A stretch of DNA of 64,000 bases. Origin: Nymphaea colorata (taxonomy: Eukaryota; Streptophyta; Magnoliopsida; Nymphaeales; Nymphaeaceae). Numbering within the stretch: the stretch's first letter is position 1; each line of letters starts with the position of its first letter. A program made the translations under genes and the position numbers. Below the pieces are notes generated by a model. It saw nothing but the letters and a program-made list of their open reading frames with translations, was not told the origin of the DNA and ran no database searches. The stretch spans positions 4,595,501 through 4,659,500 of the forward strand of contig NC_045142.1 in the NCBI RefSeq assembly GCF_008831285.2, in the 5' to 3' direction. This document shows positions 33,011-44,341 of this stretch, in pieces.

Positions 33011-35230
33011 CTAAACCAGCACTTCATCCAAAGATAAAGCCCCCATACGAACAACATGTTCGTGAAAGACCTTAGGTGTTAAACCTTTAGTAAGTGGATC
33101 CACAATCATAGAGTTTGTCTTAATATGCTCTAAAGACACGTGACCATCTTGTATCATCTCTTTAATAGATAAAAACTTAATGTCGATTTGCTTTGACTTT
33201 AACAAACAACGGTTGTTATTAGAGTACATGACTGCTCAATTATTATCAAACAATAACCTTAGTGGTCTTTCTACACCATTCATAATGCACAGCACCATGA
33301 CAAAACTTCGCAACCGCAAAGTATGATTGGATGCCTCGTAACATTCTATGAATTCTATTGTCATGGTTGAAGTAGCTACTAGTGTCTGTTTGACACTTTT
33401 TCAAGATATAGCTCTTCCAACCATTAGAAATACATAGTCTGAAGTAGACTTTTTATTGTCTTGGCACCCAGCAAAGTCAGAATCTGAATACCCAATGATC
33501 TCAAATTGGTCTGATTTCTTGTATGTGACCATAAAATCTTTTGTTCCTTGTAAGTATCTCAATACTCTTTTAGCTGCTTTCCAATGATCTATTTCATGAT
33601 TACTTAAGTATCTGGTTAACATTCCAACGATAAATGCAATATCCAGACGAGTACAAACCTAAGCATACGTAAGACTACCCACAACAGATGAATAAAGAAT
33701 CATTTCAATTTCTTTAGATTTGAGTTCACTTTTAGGGCACTGTTTGAGACTAAACTTGTTTCATTTAGCAACTGGAGTATCTCCTGGTTTCTAGATTTCA
33801 TGCATATCACTGAAACACCTAATCAATGTAGGTCTTTTGTGATAATATAAGAATATCTCGAAAACGATCTCGAAATATTTGGATCCTCAATACAAAAGAT
33901 GCATCACCAAGATCTTTCATGTCAAACTTTGTTGACAAAAATTTCTTAGTTTCATGTAATATACCCACATCATTATTTACCAGCAATATATCATCGACAA
34001 ATAAAACCAGAAAGACAAAATTTACCTCCATTAAACTTTTGGTATATACATTAATCAACTATATTAGTCTCAAAACCAAATGAAACTACAACTTTATGAA
34101 ATTTGTAATACAACTGATAGGAAGCTTGCTTTAGCCCATAAATGGATTTTTTGAGTTTGTAAACTATTTTCTTTGCATTCCCTAAAACAAAGTTTTCTGG
34201 TTGCATCATATGTATTGTTTCATCAATGTCTCCATTTAGAAACACTGTCTTTACATCCATCTGATGCAACTCTAAGTCAAAATGAGCCACAAGTGCCATT
34301 ATGGTCATGAAAGAGTCTTTCGACGAAATTGAAGAGAAAACATCTGTGTAATCAATGTCTTCCTTTTGAGTAAAGCCTTTGCGACAAGACGTGCCTTCTA
34401 CTTTTTGATGTTTCGTAATGAATCCCTTTTGGTTTTAAATATCCATTTACAACCAATAAGTTTCACACCTTCAGGCAAGGGAACAATGTCCCATACGTCA
34501 TTATCCATTATGAACTTTATTTTCTCATTCATGACATCTATCCACTTATGAGATTTAGAAATCTTTATCGCTCATTGGAGGTTAATAGGATCATTCTCCA
34601 TTAAGCCCATATCAACATCATGTTCTTGGAAATAGACAAAATCATTTGAAATTGTGATTCTTCTCTCTCTAGTAGATCTCCTCAGTGGCACCTCTACTTG
34701 ATTTTCTTGATGTTGTTGAGTTTGTTATTCAGTGGTTTGAATAGAGAGACCATCATCATCGCCTTCTTCTGAATATGTTGATGGAACAATGGTAGGAATG
34801 AAGATCTGACTATTGCTTACAACATCTGTATGAGTAGGCTCAGATTGCTCTTCAAAGACAATGCTTCTAACCTGATCTCCTCCACCAAACTCAATATCCT
34901 CAAAGAAATTGACATTTCCTGTTTCAAAAGAACACTTACTGGTTGAATTATAAAACTTGTAACCCCTTAATGTTTGTTCATTTTTCATTTATACATTCAA
35001 TGCAAACATTAAAACCTACAAAATAAAGAGATTTCAGAATTCCATTCGACATAAGCCTTTTGACATCTTATCAGAGATATGTCCTAAGCGCCAACTTCTG
35101 GGTACTGAAGTTAAATTAACATCAGAACAAACCAAAGTGAAAATGTACATTTCTTTTCGTGCCATGCGTGATACTTGGTGCAATTCTTTTTCATATGACC
35201 TTCACCCAGCCTGATTTGCCTTCCTTATGC
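33011..35230 (-). pseudogene. Remnant copia gag-pol
   Basis: In element order from the right: the end of a gag zinc knuckle (HMKKNCTKYHAW, about 35190), then a GAG-pre-integrase trace (RLGHIS, about 35080). Next comes a jump straight to the post-integrase linker (RGYKFYNSTSK, FFEDIEFGG, 34725-34988). Reverse transcriptase follows (DVKTVFLNGDIDE, KSIYGLKQAS at 34051-34308; FVDDILL at 33819-34058), then the RT/RNase H connection (VLRYLQGTKDF, DSDFAGC at 33401-33622) and the RNase H end (DPLTKGLTPKVFHEH at 33011-33229). Frames change between pieces and stops are present. The integrase catalytic core is absent. It cannot mobilise itself. Confidence 0.88.
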
Positions 35231-36204
35231 TTCTTTTATTTCTTAATGGATGAATGGTTAACTGCAACTTACTTGACAGTCTTCCTTTTCTTACTTTTAA
35301 AATTTGAACCATTTAACTCAGAAATAGTACTCAAATTTATAAATATCATGGAAAGAAAACTCACTGTATAAAGAACAAAAATATCAAACATATTCACAAT
35401 CAATACATATACATAGATGAAATAATAAATATAAATGAACTTAAATACAATAGCCTAAATCCATGACAAGGTACCAGTGCAACATTAATATCCAATCTTT
35501 GGATTGAAATATTAACTGCAAGTGGTATTCTTGGTCGACAATGAATATAGATAATTAGCCATGTCAAATAACGAGCCCATCTTTGAATTGTCTACTATTC
35601 ACATGAAAACCTAAAAATTATCACATATTCATTGCCATGTATGCTTAAACCTGACCAAACAACAACCCTCCTTTGGGGTGATCATTACCCACATGGTTTA
35701 AGTATACTATTATCTAATGTTTGAAACAAGAAAATTTGTATACAACAGAGGTCACGTTGGGGACATAAAGTATAAATCTATCATTTTGAACAATAGACAT
35801 GACCAAAGATCAAATTCATAGTCCAAATATTCATCTAAGGTACACAAACAATTTTAATAACATGCAAAACATGATACTTCTATTAAAATTCACATACAAA
35901 ATTGTCTTGCATTCAATCCAAAACCAAATGATTCAATGAAATGGGCCCAAAAGAGACCAAGATTTCATAATTCGGTATCATAATTGTACTTAAGTAGGTC
36001 AAGAACCACTGAATTGGCTTTAAAATAGCCCGTATCGTTCTTAAACCGCAACTAAAACACCCACATGGTCTTAAATAGGGTCGAACCAGTTTAAAAATTG
36101 GACGAACCAGTCAAAAATAGACTGAATTGGTTTCGAAACCCACTGAACCGGTTACAAAATGGCTAAAATCAGTTCCGAAACTGAATGAACCAGTTAAAAA
36201 AACC

Positions 36205-36330
36205 CTGAATCGGTATGAAAAACAACTGAACTGGTCGAAAAATCATCTGAACTGGTTTGAAAAACAACTGAACCTGTCTGAAAAAGAATTGAACCGGTCT
36301 GAAAATCAACTGAACCGGTCTGTAAAGGGT
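36205..36330. repeat. 21-bp tandem array (CTGAACCGGT unit)
   Basis: Six units of 21 bp with consensus like CTGAACCGGTCTGAAAAACAA lie head to tail in the leader of the copia element. Looser copies extend left to about 36080 and right to about 36460. Because 21 is a multiple of 3, both strands stay open here. I read these frames as a by-product of the repeat. Confidence 0.85.
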
Positions 36331-36487
36331 CCAAATCTGTAAAAACCGTTTTAATTTTGAACTGAATCGGCTCCAAAAAATATGAACCGGTTCTGAATCG
36401 AGTCAAATCGGTCTTAAACCAAATGAACCGATTCGATTCTCTTCAGAATTGGTTTTAAAAAAAAGAACTGTTTTACAAAGTTTAAAT

Positions 36488-36810
36488 TGTATGGATACGG
36501 GTCGGGTTCGACATAAGCTGATCTAGATCCGAAAGAACTATATGGATACAGGTCGGGTTTGACATGACACAACCTGGATCTGAAAGAACCGTATTTTCAG
36601 AATTTAAACCGTATGGATACGGGTTGGGTCCGACATGATCGACCCACATCCGAAATTCTTACTGCGAAAATTTAAACCAGATGGATACGGGTCGGGTCTG
36701 ATGGGGCCCGACCCGTATCCAAAGTCCTCACCGCAAACGGTCTCAAGCGGGCGGCCATTTTCTTTTTTTTTTCAAAGATTCTGATGGATCCGGATCGGGT
36801 CAGTCATGAC
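36488..36810. repeat. Second leader array (TATGGATACGGGTCGGGT unit)
   Basis: GTATGGATACGGGTCGGGT-like blocks occur at about 36488, 36540, 36611, 36680 and 36783, spaced 50-100 bp, each followed by a GACAT or GACCC block and a TCCGAAA block. This is a diverged tandem array directly beside the 21-bp array. Confidence 0.7.
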
Positions 36811-37186
36811 TCGACCTGGGTCCGACCGCCCGCTCAACCGCACGAGCGGTTTCAGGCAGCAGCTCCACCGCTCGCCTGCCGAACGGTAGGCGAACAGTAG
36901 AACTCCACCAGCAGGCCACCCAAGATTTTGGGTGGGCATCGGTGGGTCACAAGGTCCCGTTCGGCGACAACGACCTCGCAGGCTGTCGCCTCTCCCTGTG
37001 CCCCTTTCTCCGATTGCAAACAGAAGCCCGACGACTTCCATCGCTCATGCCCTTGGGCTATGCAATTCGTGGCCCCCTTTCCAATTTTTTTTTTAAAATC
37101 TTGCAGCCGAAGAAAGGGGAAGATCCGAAAGAGAAGAATGCACAAAAAATTCATCCAAAAAATCCAATGATTCAATAATAAACATA

Positions 37187-37199
37187 GGCTATGATACCA
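37187..37199 (-). other. Primer-binding site of the copia element
   Basis: The minus strand reads TGGTATCATAGCC two bases inside the 5' LTR. Plant copia elements use TGGTATCAGAGC, complementary to initiator-Met tRNA; here one base differs. Confidence 0.8.
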
Positions 37200-37201
37200 A
37201 T

Positions 37202-37663
37202 TGATAGAGAGAATTTCCTCATGTATACACAACAACAAATATGCTCTAAAATAGGATCTTGTTTATGCTAAATCATTGAATCAATACTTTAACTATAGCG
37301 GAAGCGTACGTGAATCCATCTGAGTAACTGAACGGTAGATCGCAGTAGGATCTTACAGGGTTTGTGCGGAGCATGTCAGTTTCTCTCATATGGAGAAGAG
37401 ACAACCCTAGAAAACGATGTTTCAAGCAACCGTGCACGACCCCAGAGACCACTACACTTTTATATCATGAGCAATTACAGATTCAACCCATTAAAAAATT
37501 CATAATTGCGTACATGTATCTATACATTTTAAAATTATCCCATACCATATTAAACGACGTGATATCCCAAAACGCAATCACTTAAGCGGATATTTACATT
37601 AAGATAACCATAATGTCTGAAATTCTTCATTGACATATGCCAGCCCACCAAATGATCATTACA
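37202..37663 (-). repeat. 5' LTR of the copia element
   Basis: 462 bp. On the element strand it begins TGTAATGATC and ends TATCA, giving canonical TG...CA ends. It is about 10 bp longer than the other LTR because of an indel (CAAGCAACCGTGCACGACC against CAACGACC). Confidence 0.9.
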
Positions 37664-37668
37664 TTCTC

Positions 37669-37787
37669 CCCACTCACAACCACTACCACCTCCCCACTAG
37701 TCTCCCCAACATTAGCTGTAAACGATTATCCTTCACCATTTTCACTAGAGGTGGAGTGGGCATTTGCTACGGTCCTACAACTATGGT

Positions 37788-37824
<37 letters not shown>

Positions 37825-39003
37825 TTTCAGCAAAAGGCAGACCAAGGCAAAGGGGAAAGTTGATGTAAAAGATTTGGACCTACCACCCAATGGAGAGCTG
37901 AGACTCTCACACAACCCTTGCCTCTTTGAGCTTTTTTTTTTTTTTTTTGTGCCTTAAGGTGCCACTTTTCCATACTTAAACTTGGTAAGCACCTCGCTAT
38001 ACTTTAACTTGTATGGTGGTGACATTTCTTTACAGCAAAAGAAGTTGATACCTTTGACATTCAAAATAAAGACTGACTGCTTATCATTTCCCATTCAAAT
38101 GGTTGAGCCAACCCCTTCAAGACAAAAAATTGGACCCTTGCATGTCGAGACTTTTTTGTGCTTTCTTTTCTTTTCCTTTTTGTTGTTTCTTATTTTTGCC
38201 TCGCAACTACAAATTTGCATACATAAAAATTTTGAATTTTGGAAAAAGAAAACCAGAGACTACTTTTTCTGTGCACATTAAATCCACCCTAAGTTCTCTT
38301 AAATTAAATCAAGATAACTGCTTTTAGTGGTGGATTTAAATTGATGCTTAGTTATAGATGAAAATTACAAACAGTGAGCTGTATTTAATTTGTAAGCCAA
38401 AGAAGAAGGTTGTTGTAGCCGTTGGAAGATCATGAAAATTCAGTTATAAAAAAACTACTATTCTAGCTACTTAGTATTGATCAAGCATCCATTGGAGACC
38501 CAGCCAGAATTAAGAGTTCTTGACCATACTGCTACCTTTGCCTCCTTACAAATACTAAGTACTAACCTGAAAATTAAGAACTTTTAGTTCTTGGATGAGT
38601 CAACAACATCCCAAACACTTAATCAAATTCAAGAATTAGCCTACTTAGTTGGGCATGTTTGGCCACTTTCTGCTGTATTTTAATCTATTAGACAAAGGAA
38701 AAAAGAAAAAAAGGTAAGAAATAATAACAGACACGTGCCATCTCTATTACAAGAAGATAAATGTTCAAATAAACCACCCATAAAACGCTTATTCATTAGC
38801 ACTATCCATAATTGTCTTGAATAAACCGATTGTCAAGCAGCAAGGGATTGTCTAATGTTTCATGAACCTTCATCTGTCTGTTGCAATGTTGACTTCAACA
38901 TAAATTTCTACCTTTCTAATGGATGTCTTTGGTAATTTTCATATGAAAGAGATATTTCAGTTGAAGACACTGAAGTCATCATCACTTATGTGACTCACAT
39001 ATG
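37669..39003. other. Intergenic DNA downstream of the receptor kinase
   Basis: A (GA)n microsatellite at about 37790-37822 and a poly(T) run near 37932. No gene recognised apart from the open sequence discussed at 31923. The part next to 39003 is probably 3' UTR or flank of the receptor kinase. Confidence 0.45.
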
Positions 39004-42000
39004 CTAAGCCTTGTAATAGATCTCCGTCTCCATCTCCATCTCCAATGCCTCATTCAAGTCTTTCAAAATATTATACATGGTTGGCCGCTCAGTGGACTTT
39101 GGTGCAGTACATGATAATACTATTTCTGCAATCTTCCTCATAGAATTCATTTTGTGCTGCCCTTTGATCGTTAGGTCAATAATGCTCTCTATCTCACCCC
39201 TCACAATCTTTGACGTTGCCCATTGAACAACATGAAAATGCTGGTCAGGACTGCGACCACACATGAGCTCAAGAAGAACCACACCAAAGCTATAAACATC
39301 ACTCTTTTTGGTGAGAATGCTTGTTTCGAAGTACCTGCAAAGCAGAAGCATATATTGACCTTCTCTTGAGAGTTGATTCAAATGTAGTCTTACTGGTTTG
39401 CTTTGTGGATTTACAAGCTGATGCCATCAAAGGTCTACCTAAGTCTTGCAGAGTTTATAAGCTCAAAAGAGCTCTACTTAGGTGCTTTGTCTTGCTAGTG
39501 TTATTATGCATGGTTCTCTTTCACTTCTTTTATCATTTTCTTGAATACAATATGATGTCTTTTATTGCTTTTCCTAATTCTCTTTTTTATATTGAGTTGA
39601 ACAATTGTATAGTCATATAAGAAAATAAGTAGCTAGAGCATATATGGCAGTAGAACATATGCATATGGCTGTATGAAAGCAAGAAATTAGACACGCAAGA
39701 GGGTAATCTAAAGTGGTGAAGTTGCTATGTAAAGCTCTCACGGTATATACTCATGGCTTCAATTGAAGGCAGTAGTTACTCTGGTTCACCAGCAGGATTT
39801 GGTTATTGCTTGAGCATGTGGTAGCATGTTGGAACAAAAGTTCCAACTCAAGTATAGCTAACAGCTACTCATACTAGTCAACATTTCATATTGGCTCTGG
39901 CCACATGATGTGATGAATGAATCATATCGTGACATATCATGAGCCATAGAGGTATAGGAAAGTTGAGCAAAGAAGGTTAAATAACTTAATGAAAAAGACA
40001 TACTGAGGATCAATATATCCAATGGTGCCAACAATCATGGATGATGTTTGAGTCTTCTCATAAGCCTTAGAAATCCCAAAGTCAGCTATTTTGGCTTCCA
40101 ATCGTCCATTCAAAAGGATGTTCGTGCTTTTTATGTCTCTATGGATGATGGCAGGTTGGCAACCAGAGTGTAGATACTCCAAACCTACATAGCAAGCTCG
40201 AACATTTTGGCATTGACAAGTGAATGATCAAAATAATGAAACTACATATAGACCAAATGTTAGTGTCCACATACCTGTTGCAACATCCAAAGCAATTTGC
40301 AGCCGCTTTTTCCATGTTAAGGGCTCTATTATAGCTTTGTTGCCTACATGTAACAAAAGTGATCTCTTAATAGTTAATTTTCTGATTTGTTACTAGATAT
40401 TCAAGCCAGCATGAAGCAATTATTGGCTTTGGTGTGTTGTTATTAGAAGTGGTCTTTGTCAATTGGGTAGCTTGAACCATTATATAATTTTTTTTTTTCA
40501 TTTATGTTCAGCTTTGTTCAATTCCTGTTTTAATTTCATGGGTAACCATTAGACTCCTAAAAATTCACTTAGGCATGCATGACAAGAATAATGTAGAAAA
40601 AAGGGGTTTCTCTTTTCATTATTATCCAGATTAGGTTGTTTAAATATACAGGACAGACACCAAATCAATTACCAACACAATGTTTCAACTGCATACTTAG
40701 AGGTTAGATGTGTGTGTTGTTAGTATTCTTTGAAGGCTTAATTTCTAGTTTCCTTCATGGCTGATAATGGTTTTGCTGCTAATACTTGTTTCAGTCCATA
40801 TGTTCTGATTTTTCTTTTTCAAATTTTCACTCTTGGCAAGAGCATGGTACATTCTTAATAAAAGAGAATTGATGTTCACCCTTCTAGCACAACTAAAATA
40901 AGTGAAATACAAAAAAGGAATATAAGCAAAAGATAGGAATGCTAACAAATTAAGTTACCAATTAAACTAAATCAAATGAGAAGTTCTACTCAACATGCAT
41001 GACCATTTCTTCACAAATTGTAATAGTAGCTTGAAGGAATACATGTAGACAACAAAAATGTAACGAAATGGAACAACAAAAGATTCCACAAATGTTAGAC
41101 CAATGGCTTCCACATTTCAGCTAGGCCTAGAAGAACGTCCTTATGTGCATGAATTCAGAACATGATCTCATCTACTAAGGTGCCATGAAATGCTTATAAA
41201 AAGTTGCAGGTGAACTCCTTTACAATATAGGAAACTAATAATCTAGCAGATGATGCATGTTACCTGACATATTTTGTGGAACTCATTTTATGATGTCACC
41301 TACAAATTGTTTTTATGAACTATTTATTGTGTATAATTCCAAACTCAACATATGGTGCAAAAAATAAAGTTCATCTAGGTGTATACCTGATAAAAGGTCC
41401 CTCAAACTTCCATTTTGCATATACTCATAGAGGACAATCAAATTCATGCCTTCATCACAAAATCCAACAAATGAAACAAGGTTTTTGTGGTGCACTGTCA
41501 TTAACAAATTAACCTGAAATGTTGCGTGTCATAAATCTTGAGTTCCTTCATATACAAATGGAAATGAAACAGGCATAAGTGATCAAATAATAAAGGATAA
41601 CTGTATTCTAACCTCTGCAACAAATTCTTTAGGTCCTCGTTGATGCAAATCTTTCAATACCTTGACTGCAACTTCATTGCCATTATTAAGGATGCCGTAA
41701 TAAACGGAACCAGATCCTCCATCACCAATAAGGATTTCAAAGTTATGTGTGATCTTCACAATTTCATTATAAGTGAATGCATGGTTTGGCCCAAGCTGAA
41801 TACAACCAGCCTGTTGCTTCACAGGATTCTCTACAATTTCACATAAAAAATTCTTAGCCAATCAGGAATGTGGTACACATGTTCATGGTGACTCTGCACA
41901 AAATTTGTTTCTTAAACCATTGTTTTAAACAATTCTCATGCCATTCTATTCATAAACAAGCTTAATTCAAGTAAATGTGTTTGAATGCCTATATGTTTTT

Positions 42001-44294
42001 GGAGTGAATACACTTCCTTTGATTATGATTGTCATTTTAATTATGCAATGGGTAATCTTTCTTAAAAAATAAGCAAATAAAACAAGCGAAGGAAAACCCA
42101 TGCTAGTACCCCTTGATAATGCATGAAATGCATCAATTTTAATATTTTTCATGCAATTTTGATTTGATTTTAATGTTTAAATCCTCATGTTTGTGTTTGG
42201 GTAGGGTTAAAGGAGTCGTAGTTTGAAGTTGATCAAAATTAGAGCTAAAACAAAGAAATTATATGTAAAACAGTGAAATTCGGCTCCAAGGGTAAAATCA
42301 TCTTTTTCTATTAAAAGAAACACATATTTTTTTTTTATCAAGCTTGAGTCCTTGATTCCCAAAACATGATTTTTATTTGGGTTTGCATTTTTGTTACAAC
42401 TCTTTTAAGTTTAATATGATTAGAATGAATTATTTAGTAAAGAAAATAAACCCTCTAGAACTATTTTGGAAAAATGAGTTTATAAAAGGCTTATTTTTGG
42501 AAATCTGACTTTTTTCATAGAGTTTTTATAATTTTTTTTGAGTTGGGCAGAAACCCTAGCTCGTTTTGGTAAAGAAGAGCCCGACTAGTAACTCTCTCCC
42601 TCTCTCTTTGGTTGTTTCTTGGCAATGCCCAGCGGAGAGGCGAGCTGCACAACGTTTCTAGGCAACGCCCCTTGCTTCAGTCCATTCTCCAAACTGTGAC
42701 CAGATTCCTCTCACTGTGCCAACCCTTTTGGGAACGTTTGACAACTATAACACATTGTTACTATCCTATGAGTCTGCCCCCAAAAAATAAAACATATTCA
42801 TGAAACACTTGTAACAATACTGTTTTATGAATTTACCCCATTTTCTATGACAGGTTCATGGGATGTTACTATCAACCACCAACTTCTTTGGGTCCAAGTC
42901 TGCAATAGTTTCTTAAGTACTTTTCTCCTTTTATTTTAAAAGTATATAAAACATCATTTAGCTAACTGATGTGCTCCAAGCTTGAGGAAGCAATTCTCTA
43001 GAAAGGAGGATTACTACTGCCCCTGTAACATCACTAAACAATGAAAAATTGTGGGCGAAAAATCATACTAGGCAATGAACTAATGAAGAATCAAGCACAA
43101 TAACAATGATCAGACAGCGGAAATAAGGATTAATTAAACAGTTTAAGGTTTTTCCATGTCTGCAACATTTTAGATAAAAAGCTACCTATAAACAAAAGAA
43201 CAAAGACATGTTAAAATTTCAAAACAATAACTCAAGTGATCTGGATCTCCAACGCATCAACTTACAGTTCCCCATCTCAATGGAGGTTTAAGACCTACAT
43301 ATGGATCAGGTCATCTACTGCCACAAACAAATATAGGTCTAGACAAATGTTTATTTGCCCTTCATCTGGAGGCCATAGAGAATGCTATGGCCTCTATACG
43401 TGGAAATGAGGTTTGAGCTCACTTCTATACTATGTGACCAGTGAATGAAATGATATTGTGAAAGCAATTGAAACTTGTCATTCTAACTTACATGACCATT
43501 GCATGTAGAGAAATCCTATCTGAATCAGATTGCATAGCAACAACAGAAATCCCTTATAGTGTCTTCAAGATGTTCGGGTGAGATTAACGAGAATTGAAGT
43601 CCCATATAAGTGTAGCGCGTATGCAGCTGCCTATGAATCAATTGAATGTCTCTAAAGCATTACAGAAATATCATATCTAGGCAATTAGGAATAACAAGAT
43701 AAGGTGGGCAAGGGGTACCAAAGAATCATGCTAAAAAAAGGCCTTTTAGCAGTATGAAGCATTGTTTGTGGAGCAAGAATGCTCTCTGTCTTTGACGGGA
43801 AAGTGGCTTGGCCTATATGCTAGAGGGTTATGTAAAGCCAATCATGTATGCTATTGACAATCAATTAAATTTGAGCCTATTGAGAGGCATTTAGGAATAA
43901 ATGATAACTTACCTAAATTATTATTGATCACAACATTAGATGCTGGCCAGCGACATTGTTTTCCAAAGTATGCATAGATGACACAACCAACTAGCAGCAG
44001 AAACATGATAACTGAGCCGACTGATACTCCAATAATGATTGGCTTTGGGCCGGGGGGTGGAATTGGGTTGTCATCAATCATATTTCCCGTTGTACTGCAA
44101 AACAGATGTAATTCAAGAGTTTCAACCATACTATGGATGAAATAGCACCGATAAATTACATATATTATATTACATAAATATACTTTTAGTTTGTCATGTT
44201 ATGATTGACGAAAATACCATAATTCGATTTTAAGTTTCTCTATTCTTAGAGAGTGTTTGATGACCTGGAAACATATCTAGGCACCACATGGTTG

Positions 44295-44341
<47 letters not shown>

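Larger units (their letters stand above)
32163..37663 (-). mobile_element. Ty1/copia LTR retrotransposon, non-autonomous, with TSD
   Basis: The two LTRs (32163-32614, 37202-37663) are direct repeats. The flanks TTCTC (32158-32162) and TTCTC (37664-37668) form an exact 5-bp target duplication. The element is read on the minus strand, so the 5' LTR is the right one. A primer-binding site and a polypurine tract sit where expected. The LTRs differ by roughly 11% over the first 220 bp by eye, so the insertion is old. gag is nearly gone and the integrase core is missing. RT and RNase H survive as frameshifted pieces. The leader holds two tandem arrays. Confidence 0.92.

Noticed and set aside
36127..36406. 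Heptad-repeat proteins on both strands
   Set aside because: The open frames result from the 21-bp period of the tandem array in a retroelement leader.
37637..37957. 106-aa frame with an ER repeat and poly-F end
   Set aside because: It begins inside the LTR and runs through GA and T microsatellites. Only its middle part is of interest as possible interrupted host sequence.
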